Below are positions 8,098 through 15,494 of a stretch of DNA of 39,106 nt, piece by piece (within the stretch, counting starts at the first letter, position 1; the number at the start of each line of letters is the position of its first letter). The stretch is from Okeania sp. SIO2C9 (GTDB lineage Bacteria; Cyanobacteriota; Cyanobacteriia; Cyanobacteriales; Microcoleaceae). The notes under the pieces were generated by a model. The model saw only the letters and a program-made list of their open reading frames with translations. It ran no database searches and was not told where the DNA came from. Made by a program: the position numbers and the translations under genes. Where the stretch lies: assembly GCF_010672455.1 (NCBI RefSeq), contig NZ_JAAHGO010000009.1, positions 19,414 to 58,519 on the forward strand. The letters run 5' to 3'.

Positions 8098-8412
8098 GTA
8101 AGCATTCAGCTATTAGCTGTCAGCTATCAGCAACAAGACTCTCTCCTTAAGGATAACGTTTAAATTACAGCATATTTCTGGCAAATGATGTACAAGATGA
8201 ATAGTGAAAATATTGTAGTGCGGGCATCTTGCCCGCTTCGGGGTGTACCTCACGGGCAGCAGAAAGCGCTGTAATATAGATAGACTTTAAGGGCAAAGGA
8301 GTCAACTTTTGTAGTAAGAAAATTAATAAAGCTTTTATCGTTAACTAAAAGCACTCTTCTGATAGCTGATGGCTGACGGCTGTTTGCGCAGCATTCCGGA
8401 GGAAATGCTTAC
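8098..8412. mobile_element. Family D MITE-like element (copy D1) with 8-bp target duplication
   Basis: Starts GTAAGCATTCAGC and ends AATGCTTAC; flanked on both sides by the identical 8-mer CTTTTTAC (8090-8097 and 8413-8420). The interior matches D2 (30925-31122) and D3 (34320-34502). It is interrupted by a family E element and by a short insert (GCGCAGCATTCCGGAGGA) just inside the right end. No open frame of its own. Its right end supplies an in-frame ATG ahead of the aminopeptidase gene. Confidence 0.85.
8166..8273. mobile_element. Family E element (copy E2) nested inside D1
   Basis: The sequence between GTTTAAAT and AGACTTTAAGGG is uninterrupted in D2 and D3 but holds this 108-bp element in D1. 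It shares its core and TACAGC/GCTGTA ends with E1 at 7715-7819. Confidence 0.75.
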
Positions 8413-8443
8413 CTTTTTACTTCTAACTAATAACAAATCAACC

Positions 8444-9754
8444 ATGACAAATTACTCAGAATATAAACAACGACGCGAACAATTAATGGCAAAAATTGGC
8501 AATGGTACGGCTATTTTCAGAAGTGCGCCAATGGCTGTTATGCACAATGATGTAGAATATGCTTATCGTCAAGATAGCGATTTTTTTTATTTAACAGGTT
8601 TTAATGAACCGGAAGCTGTAGCAGTTATTGCACCACACCATGAAAAACATAAATTTGTTCTGTTTGTCCGACCAAAGGACCCGGAAAAAGAGACTTGGAG
8701 TGGTTATCGCACTGGTGTGGAAACTGCTAAAGAAAAGTATGGTGCTGATGCAGCTTTTCCTATTAATGAATTGAATCAAAAATTGCCTGGATATTTGAAA
8801 AAGGCAGATAAAATATATTATCGTTTGGGACGCGATCGCCACTTTAATGAAACAGTGCTTAAACATTGGCAAAATTTGATGCGGGTCTATCCGAGAACTG
8901 GTACTGGACCGATCGCTATTCAAGATGCGGGTACGGTTTTACATCCGATGCGTCTGATTAAAAGTGATGTGGAATTAGAACAAATGCGCAAAGCTGCTGA
9001 TATTGCTGTTGATGCTCATAACCATGCGATGAAGTTTGCTCAAGTGGGGAAGTTTGAATATCAAGTTCAATCTGAAATGGAGTATATTTTTTCTCGTCAT
9101 GGAGCGACTCCTGCTTATCCTTCTATTGTTGCTTCTGGTGCTAATTCTTGCATTCTTCATTACATAGAAAATAATCGGCAAATGCGAGAAAATGATTTGT
9201 TGTTAATTGATGCTGGAGCTGCTTACAATTATTATAATTCTGATATTACTCGGACTTTTCCTATTAGTGGCAAGTTTACACCAGAACAAAAGATTATTTA
9301 TGAGTTGGTTTTAAAAGCGCAACAAGCAGCAATTGCTGAAGTAAAACCAGGAAATCCTTATAAACAATTTCACGATACAGCAGTACGAGTATTAGTGGAA
9401 GGTTTGATTGATTTAAAATTGTTAAAAGGTAATATTGACGAAATAATTGAAAAGGAAAAATATAAGCATTTATATATGCATAAAACCGGACATTGGTTAG
9501 GTTTAGATGTACATGATGTTGGTGTTTATCAGTGGGGAGAAGAACCGCAAAATTTACAACCAGGACAAGTGTTAACTGTGGAACCTGGTATTTATATCGG
9601 ACCGAATATTAAGTCAGTTGAAGGTCAACCGGAAGTGTATGACCGTTGGCGTGGAATTGGTGTCAGAATTGAGGATGATGTTTTAGTTACTGCTGAAGGA
9701 AATGAAGTATTAACTGCGGGAGTTCCGAAATTAGTTGAGGAATTAGAGGATTAA
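8444..9754 (+). CDS. pepP: Xaa-Pro aminopeptidase (aminopeptidase P, M24B)
   Basis: A 436-residue metallopeptidase that removes the first residue from peptides with proline in position 2. The N-terminal part is the aminopeptidase P creatinase-like domain; the C-terminal pita-bread domain has all five dinuclear metal ligands: D256 and D267 (in LIDAGAAYNYYNSDITRTF), H350 (HKTGHWLG), E380 (VEPGIYI) and E410 (RIEDD). I chose the ATG at 8444 (MTNYSEYKQRR). An in-frame ATG at 8369 would add 25 residues, but those are encoded by the end of mobile element D1 and its flank, and the protein family begins near YSEYKQRREQL. Probably monocistronic; a 10-bp tandem repeat array begins 10 bp after the stop. 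Confidence 0.95.
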   Translation: MTNYSEYKQRREQLMAKIGNGTAIFRSAPMAVMHNDVEYAYRQDSDFFYLTGFNEPEAVAVIAPHHEKHKFVLFVRPKDPEKETWSGYRTGVETAKEKYGADAAFPINELNQKLPGYLKKADKIYYRLGRDRHFNETVLKHWQNLMRVYPRTGTGPIAIQDAGTVLHPMRLIKSDVELEQMRKAADIAVDAHNHAMKFAQVGKFEYQVQSEMEYIFSRHGATPAYPSIVASGANSCILHYIENNRQMRENDLLLIDAGAAYNYYNSDITRTFPISGKFTPEQKIIYELVLKAQQAAIAEVKPGNPYKQFHDTAVRVLVEGLIDLKLLKGNIDEIIEKEKYKHLYMHKTGHWLGLDVHDVGVYQWGEEPQNLQPGQVLTVEPGIYIGPNIKSVEGQPEVYDRWRGIGVRIEDDVLVTAEGNEVLTAGVPKLVEELED

Positions 9755-9763
9755 ATAGTCAGG

Positions 9764-9858
9764 GTGTGGGGAGTGTGGGGAGTGTGGGGAGTGTGGGAGG
9801 TGTGGGAGGTGTGGGGAGTGTGGGGAGTGTGGGGAGTGTGGGGAGTGTGGGAGGTGGG
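9764..9858. repeat. 10-bp tandem repeat array (GTGTGGGGAG)
   Basis: About nine to ten copies of GTGTGGGGAG with occasional GTGTGGGAG variants. The same unit recurs at about 21976-22018 and 32138-32172. Confidence 0.9.
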
Positions 9859-9975
9859 GTTAAAAGTAGGAAAAATTTAATCTATACTAACCGACTAATA
9901 ATTGTCAAAAAAAGACTTTGATTCTTGGTAAATATTTGACTGTTGAAGTATAGCATTAATAGATAGAAATTGGTG
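9859..9975. mobile_element. Family I element, right part (copy I2)
   Basis: TAAAAGTAGGAAAAATTTAA, CTATACTAACCGACTAATAA and GGTAAATATTTGACTGTTGA match the complete copy at 32102-32299 almost base for base, ending near GTATAGCAT...AAATTGGTGT. Its left end is lost or replaced by the GTGTGGGGAG array. Confidence 0.65.
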
Positions 9976-9978
9976 TCA

Positions 9979-10083
9979 TATCATGTCCGGATAATCAGTG
10001 ATAAAAAAACCTTACTCCTTTTAACCTTTTCTTCCCTTCTGCCTTCCTTCCTCTAAAGTGTAAGTATTCAACCAGACATGATA
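9979..10083. mobile_element. Family B MITE-like element (copy B1)
   Basis: Inverted ends TATCATGTCCGG and CCAGACATGATA, with a pyrimidine-rich core (CCTTTTCTTCCCTTCTGCC). Same ends as 21097-21236 and 22261-22435. Confidence 0.75.
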
Positions 10084-10146
10084 TTACCGAAAAATTGAGG
10101 CTTTAAACCAGAATTATTTAATTATTAATTATTAATTATTCGGTAA
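10084..10146. repeat. Family G repeat, short copy, with TTAATTA heptamers
   Basis: TTACCGAA and TTCGGTAA form the ends; inside are GAGGCTTTAAACCAGAATTA and TTATTAA repeats. It directly abuts B1. Longer relatives are at 13164, 14255, 19951, 22628, 29954 and 31329. Confidence 0.6.
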
Positions 10147-10220
10147 TTCTAAATTCTAAATTATAAATTCTAAATTCTTGAACTCTCTTCCTTCTTTATA
10201 CCAACTTAAAACTAGAAGTA

Positions 10221-12476
10221 ATGAACAATAAAACTGAAATTATAACAGCAGATAAAGTAAATTTAACTAATTGCGATCGCGAACAAATTCATATTCCTGG
10301 TTCGATTCAACCTCATGGGGTATTATTAGTTTTGCAAGAACCAGAATTGGATATTATTCAAGTTAGTAATAATACAGAAGAATGGTTAGATGTTCTCCCT
10401 GAAAATTTGCTCAACCAAAATATCAAATATCTATTAGAACCTCAAAAAATAGATTCTATACGTAATAGTTTAACAGGAGATTTTGAATATCTAAATCCAC
10501 TAAAATTATCTATCAAATGTGGGGATGAAACAAAATTATTTGACAGTATAGTACATCGCAATGATGGAGTAGTAATTTTAGAACTTGAACCTTGTAAAAT
10601 TGAATTAGAACAAGATTTTTTCCAATTTTATCGACTCACTCGCCACACTATTACTCGGATTCAGAAGTCTGCCAATTTACAGGAACTTTGTTCAATTGTA
10701 GTTAAAGAAATTCGTCAATTGACAGGGTTAGACCGGGTGATGATATATAAGTTTCATGTCGATAATTCAGGAGAAGTTATTGCCGAAGCTAAACGAGAAA
10801 ATTTAGAACCTTATTTAGGTTTGCATTATCCAGCTAGTGATATTCCTGAATCATCACGACATTTGTATAGTATTAACTATCTGCGGATTATTCCAGATAT
10901 TAACTATCAACCTGTGGAGTTGTTTCCTAAAAATAATCCTTTGACTAACCAACCCCTAGATTTAAGCTTTTCTGTATTGCGGAGTGTTTCCCCAATTCAT
11001 ATAGAATACCTACAGAATATGGGTGTAAAAGCCTCTATGTCAATCTCTTTATTAAAAGAAGGAAAGTTGTGGGGATTGATTGCTTGTCATCACTATTCAG
11101 TTAAATATATTCCCTACGATTTACGAACAGTTTGTGATTTCTTTGGACAAGTAATGTCTATTCATATTACGACAAAAGAACAACATGATAATTTAGATTA
11201 TCATGTTGTTCTAAAATCTATACAATCTCAGGTGATAACAGCTATTTCTGAATCTGAAAATTTATTGATGGCCTTCAAAAATATTGGAGAAAAATTATTA
11301 ACAATAGTAGGGGCAACGGGAGCAATAATTTATGCAGAAGGAGAACTTCAAAAAATAGGAGAAACTATCAAAGATGAAGAAATTGAACCTTTGCTTAATT
11401 GGGTCATAACTCAAATAAAGACTGATATCTATTACACAGATTCTTTGCCAAAAGTTTATCATCCAGCTAATGAATTTAAAGAGATTGCTAGTGGTTTATT
11501 AGTGTTAGAAATTACCAAAGTCCAAAAAAATTATGTGTTATGGTTTCGCCCAGAGGTAAGTCAAACAGTTAATTGGGCTGGAAATCCACAAAAACATGGC
11601 AAAATTGAATCGGATGGTAGCATTACACTTTTGCCTCGAAAATCTTTTGCAAAATGGCTCGAAACAGTTGAATGTCATTCTCTTCCTTGGCAATCTTATG
11701 AAATAGAAGGAGCACAAGAACTCAAAAGTGCTATTTTGGGGATTTTAATGCGTAAAATGGCTAAATTAGCAGAAATAAATCTAGAATTAGAAGAAAGTAA
11801 TAGTGACTTAGATTCTTTTACTTATATTGCTTCCCACGATCTAAAAGAACCTTTACGAGGTATTCATAATTATGCTACATTTTTGATGGAAGATTATGGT
11901 GAAATTCTTGACCAAGATGGTCGCCAAAAATTAGATACTTTGGTGCGTTTAACTCAACGGATGGAAGATTTAATTAATGGTTTATTGTTTTTTTCCCGTT
12001 TGGGTCGTCAAGCACTTCATAAAGCTCCGATTAATCTGAATGAATTAATTGAAAATGTGGCAGAAGTTATTAGGATGAGTAAACCTAATGAATCTATTGA
12101 AATTATAAAAATGGATAATTTACCGATAATTTATGGTGACATAATTCTCATGGAAGAAGTATTTAGCAACTTAATCAATAATGCGGTTAAATATAATAAA
12201 AAAACTCATAAAACTGTAGAAATTGGTTATAAAACAACTGAAGAATCTGCCTGTATAATATCTATCAAAGATAATGGTATAGGTATTCGAGAAAAGCATA
12301 TAGAGACAATTTTTAAACTTTTTAAACGATTACATGGGAAAGATAAGTTTGGTGGCGGTACAGGGGTAGGTTTAACAATAGTCAAAAAAATCATTGAGCG
12401 TCATGGTGGAAAAATTTGGCTGGAGTCTAATTATGGAGAAGGAACAACATTCTATATTAAATTATCGGAGCATTAA
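10221..12476 (+). CDS. cphB: Phytochrome-type sensor histidine kinase (biliverdin-binding type)
   Basis: A 751-residue red/far-red photoreceptor kinase. Domains: PAS (about 20-125), GAF (140-310) with PASDIP (204-209), PHY (about 325-500) with the tongue motif PRKSF (472-476), HisKA with phospho-acceptor H539 (SHDLKEPL), HATPase with N box NLINNAVKY (650-658), G1 DNGIGI (684-689) and G2 GGGTGVGL (711-718). The bilin Cys of Cph1-type phytochromes (GAF, position 259) is Ile here (SVSPIH), while Cys18 in NCDREQIHIPG matches the N-terminal biliverdin-binding Cys of bacteriophytochromes. So this is a CphB/BphP-type receptor that should bind biliverdin through Cys18. The response-regulator gene follows after 6 bp. 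Symbol by analogy with Calothrix CphB. Confidence 0.92.
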   Translation: MNNKTEIITADKVNLTNCDREQIHIPGSIQPHGVLLVLQEPELDIIQVSNNTEEWLDVLPENLLNQNIKYLLEPQKIDSIRNSLTGDFEYLNPLKLSIKCGDETKLFDSIVHRNDGVVILELEPCKIELEQDFFQFYRLTRHTITRIQKSANLQELCSIVVKEIRQLTGLDRVMIYKFHVDNSGEVIAEAKRENLEPYLGLHYPASDIPESSRHLYSINYLRIIPDINYQPVELFPKNNPLTNQPLDLSFSVLRSVSPIHIEYLQNMGVKASMSISLLKEGKLWGLIACHHYSVKYIPYDLRTVCDFFGQVMSIHITTKEQHDNLDYHVVLKSIQSQVITAISESENLLMAFKNIGEKLLTIVGATGAIIYAEGELQKIGETIKDEEIEPLLNWVITQIKTDIYYTDSLPKVYHPANEFKEIASGLLVLEITKVQKNYVLWFRPEVSQTVNWAGNPQKHGKIESDGSITLLPRKSFAKWLETVECHSLPWQSYEIEGAQELKSAILGILMRKMAKLAEINLELEESNSDLDSFTYIASHDLKEPLRGIHNYATFLMEDYGEILDQDGRQKLDTLVRLTQRMEDLINGLLFFSRLGRQALHKAPINLNELIENVAEVIRMSKPNESIEIIKMDNLPIIYGDIILMEEVFSNLINNAVKYNKKTHKTVEIGYKTTEESACIISIKDNGIGIREKHIETIFKLFKRLHGKDKFGGGTGVGLTIVKKIIERHGGKIWLESNYGEGTTFYIKLSEH

Positions 12477-12482
12477 TCATCA

Positions 12483-12941
12483 ATGAGTGAATTACTAAAT
12501 AAACAAAAAAAAGATTTATCTTTGCTCATAGTTGAAGATAGTGAAGAAGATTATACTACATTGCTCCGAATTCTTAATAAACAAGGTTTTGAGTATCCTA
12601 TATATCACTGTGTAGATGGAGATGACGCGTTAGATTTTGTTTTCCAGACAGGAGAATATTCTCCTGAAATAGCTCCTCGTCCTACACTGATTTTAATAGA
12701 TTTAAATCTGCCAGGAACTGATGGACGAGAAGTAATTGAAATTATCAAAAATCATCAACAATTAAAAATTATCCCTATAGTTGTATTTTCAACTTCATCA
12801 AATACTAAAGATATTCAAATTTGTTATGAACAGGGAGTGAATAGCTATATGGAAAAACCAGTAAATCTTAAAACTTTTAGCAAAAACATAGAAGATTTTT
12901 TATCCTATTGGTTTGAAACAGCTATTTTGCCTAATAGTTGA
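12483..12941 (+). CDS. rcpB: Response regulator of the phytochrome (Rcp1/RcpB family)
   Basis: A 152-residue single-domain receiver with no output domain. Acidic pocket VEDSEED (17-23), phosphorylated D73 in LIDLNLPGTDG, T104 in VFSTSS and K125 in MEKP. The long insertion before the phospho-site (FQTGEYSPEIAPRP) and the C-terminal helix are typical of the Rcp1 family, which receives phosphate from phytochrome kinases. It begins 6 bp after the kinase stop; a GGAG within the kinase's last codons could serve as its ribosome-binding site, so the two are likely translationally coupled. Its downstream partner is unknown because it lacks a DNA-binding domain. Confidence 0.92.
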   Translation: MSELLNKQKKDLSLLIVEDSEEDYTTLLRILNKQGFEYPIYHCVDGDDALDFVFQTGEYSPEIAPRPTLILIDLNLPGTDGREVIEIIKNHQQLKIIPIVVFSTSSNTKDIQICYEQGVNSYMEKPVNLKTFSKNIEDFLSYWFETAILPNS

Positions 12942-13081
12942 ATTATACAGAATATTTCATATCAATGATGTACATCTGTGGCGTGCAAGATGTTCGCACT
13001 TAATCGTTAATATTTTTACCTAATATACCACCGAATCTGTTGTATTTTCAAAAATAGTCTAAACTTGTTGCCTGTTCCTCC

Positions 13082-13118
13082 CATCTCCGCGTCTCCGCGT
13101 CTCCGCGTCCCCGTTTCC
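13082..13118. repeat. Short tandem repeat (TCTCCGCG)
   Basis: Three to four copies of an 8-base unit TCTCCGCG, then TCCCCG. One of several short tandem arrays in intergenic DNA. Confidence 0.75.
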
Positions 13119-13163
13119 TAACCCCACAACCAATTTTTTCAGCAGACCCTAAATATTTAGGAC

Positions 13164-13297
13164 TTACCGAAAAATTGTGGGTATGTGCCTCCCCTTTTTT
13201 CGGGGATAATAAAGAAAAATTTTCATCTCTTTGTCAATCCTCTTCTTTCAAGGAGAAGTAATTATTCATTATTCATTATTCATTATTAATTGTTGAA
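13164..13297. mobile_element. Family G repeat (copy G2)
   Basis: TTACCGAAAAATTGTGGGTA, CGCCTCCCC/GGGGATAATAAA-like hairpin, TTTGTCAATCCTC, AGGAGAAGTAATTATTC and ATTCATT repeats ending ATTAATTGTTGAA; closely matches 29954-30085. Confidence 0.65.
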
Positions 13298-13846
13298 GCA
13301 CCTACAACGTATTTGCCTCCGAAGCGACCCACAGGAAAGCCATCTCAAATCCTAGTTTTTCGTACCTCATGCTTAATATCATGTATCTTTAAAATACCGA
13401 CAATAAAAATTTTAGGGAATAGGGAACACTGGATCTGGAATCTGGGATAAATTTATCAGAGAAAACTTTTTTATTCTGGCTAACTAATGAGACTTGATAT
13501 AAGTCCTGATCTTAATATTTTAGTAATTAAATATAATGCTTACCTGATTAATTTTTATTGCTTATAACTAACCGCTAATACCAGTTTAAAAAAAGAATGC
13601 TATAAAAAGTACATCTCGTTCGGATATGCTTAAAAATAACTTATCCAGTTAATTTTAGATGGTTATATCTATCGTTTTCCCTTTTTTTTCAATATTTAGG
13701 GCTTGCTGATTAAATATAAAAGCATTGAAAGATAAAGGTTTTAGCATTTTTTTAGACAAAAAAATGCCAGCTTTTCAGCTTTTTGAGCTGCATAAAGCTA
13801 GTATTTTGGGACGATTATGGCAGAAAAATCATTCTTACAATTCTTA

Positions 13847-13971
13847 TATCAAATCCGTTGGCTTCGGAGTAATATAATTCTGTTGATCGTCATACAATGT
13901 GTAAGGGCGAATGGCCATTCGCCCCTACAGTTCTTTAATACTGAATAACACCGATGCTACCGGATTTGATA
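13847..13971. mobile_element. Family A MITE-like element (copy A1) nested in F1
   Basis: Ends TATCAAATCCG and CGGATTTGATA, flanked by TTA on both sides (13844-13846, 13972-13974). The uninterrupted site is visible in F3 as CAATTCTTACTCC. The centre carries a 28-bp palindrome. Nearly identical to 21789-21924. Confidence 0.85.
13901..13928. repeat. 28-bp palindrome at the centre of A1
   Basis: GTAAGGGCGAATGG followed by its reverse complement with one mismatch. Same outer sequence type as 7591-7618. Confidence 0.8.
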
Positions 13972-14139
13972 TTACTCCTACCTCCTCGCTCCCAAGCCAT
14001 TTCTCCTGTCTTCCCCTCCAGGGAGGGGGAGGGGCGAGGGGTGGGTTGTCTCCTGTCTCCTGTCTCCTACCCCTACTAAAAGACTTTCCATACGCAAACC
14101 CTATTTATTCCTTCTTCCTTCTTGCTTATTCCTTCTTTC

Positions 14140-14167
14140 GTACGGACGTTGCATGCAACGTCTCTAC
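14140..14167. repeat. 28-bp palindrome (GTACGGACGTTGCA type)
   Basis: GTACGGACGTTGCA followed by TGCAACGTCTCTAC; two mismatched positions. It is a divergent sister of the perfect palindrome at 7591-7618. Confidence 0.7.
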
Positions 14168-14254
14168 TATTTGTAAAAAACGTTGATCAAATTGGTATAA
14201 TAGCTAAATGATTACTCTTTTTCTCAGATAGAGTATCATGAATGAGACTTCAAC

Positions 14255-14492
14255 AATTAATTATTAATTATTAATTATTAATTATTAATTATTAATTATT
14301 ACCTCTCCTTGAAAAGAAGAGGATTGACTAAAAGGAAAATTTTTCTTCTCTTGGTCGATTGGATATGGCGAGGAGACTAGCTCTTGACAGAGCCGCTCCG
14401 AATTGCGCCATCCCACCCAACGGGGAAGCTGCGAAGATCGACCGCTTATTATCCCCTTAAAAGGGGAGGCTTTAAACCACAATTTCTCGGTA
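14255..14492. mobile_element. Family G repeat, long copy (G3)
   Basis: TTAATTA heptamers, then ACCTCTCCTTGAAAAGAAGA, CTTCTCTTGGTCGATTGG, a GGCGAGGAGAC segment, CCCCTTAAAAGGGG (palindromic) and AGGCTTTAAACCACAAT ending TCGGTAAA. Same order of blocks as 31329-31555 and, inverted, 22628-22800. Confidence 0.65.
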
Positions 14493-15494
14493 AATATTAA
14501 TGCTCTTGTCGATCATGTTGAGAATGTCTCAAATTTCCCTATACTCCTTAGAGAAATTGCCTATAGGGGTGCTGAATACAACGTTCCTAATAAATAGACA
14601 TCTCCGAAAAAGATATAGGTTTTTTGCAGGAGTAGGCAACAGCTCATCTGCTCCGTCAGGGAACAGGTAAGATATTTTTACGCGCAAAGGTACGAAAAAA
14701 GATTTTTTAGGGTAAATTTTTTGTATCCTTAGCCTGCTCTAATTAAAAGATTTATTTTCTGGAGATGTCTAATGTTATTTATGGGAATTTAATACCAATT
14801 CCCATGCATTAATACTATACTTAGGTCACACTTCAGTGATTAAGTAATTTTAAATAGATATTAAAATAATTTAGCAGCAAAGCTATGCTGTATTTATCGC
14901 ATTCTTTTTTCACCTTTGTATTAAGAATTTATCAGACATCTATACATTCTTGTTCGCCCCTATTTCTATTGAACAAAAGGAGAAACTCCGCCAAATATCT
15001 TAGATTTAGATGCGCCTTATTAATATTTAGAATATTTGCCGTGCTAGTACAGTAACTATTTATTTATTTTATGCCTAGTATTGCGTGATTATCACTATTA
15101 AACTATAATCTACAATATATTTTAGGGTGATGAATACAGTAACAAACACTTGTTAACTATTTTGAAGATATAGGAGATTGATCGAATCAAGAAGTTTACT
15201 TCATTATAGCAATGAGCGCTGGTATATTTACAAATTGCAGGAGGGGCAAAATAGCTAAAAGTCTTATATTATTCCAACGGAGATGCTGCGCAAACGGCAA
15301 TTTATTCCCCCAGATGAGCTGTTGCCTTCCGGAGCTGTTGCCTGCGCACAGCGCTATAACTTACCAATCTAAATATTTAGTATATCTAGCTGTAGTAAGC
15401 TTAAATTAATAATTGTGGCCTGATAGGTTGAATACCCTACCATCACTCGCATTATTATCACTCATACTGACTACTTCCTCAAAGAAGCACAAAA
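14493..15494. other. Gene-free stretch upstream of the hybrid kinase
   Basis: AT-rich; open frames are short and lack protein character. GCGCAAACGGCAATTTATTC and TGTTGCCTTCCGGAGCTGTT (15291-15350) belong to the same GC-rich insert type seen inside D1 and D2. The promoter of the kinase must be here, but I could not place it. Confidence 0.4.

Larger units (their letters stand above)
13699..14101. mobile_element. Family F MITE-like element (copy F1) with 6-bp target duplication
   Basis: Begins GGGCTTGCTGATTAAAT and ends ACTTTCCATACGCAAACCC; flanked by TATTTA on both sides (13693-13698, 14102-14107). The interior matches F2 (29804-30208) and F3 (32356-32592). A complete family A element is inserted in it at 13847-13971. 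No open frame with protein character. Confidence 0.8.

Noticed and set aside
13911-14186. 91-residue open frame
   Set aside because: It lies inside elements F1 and A1 and consists of repeat translation.
14403-14597. 64-residue open frame
   Set aside because: It overlaps family G repeat G3, and a matching frame exists on the other strand because of dyads.
15212-15409. 65-residue open frame upstream of the hybrid kinase
   Set aside because: Its middle is the GC-rich insert sequence; no similarity, no ribosome-binding site.
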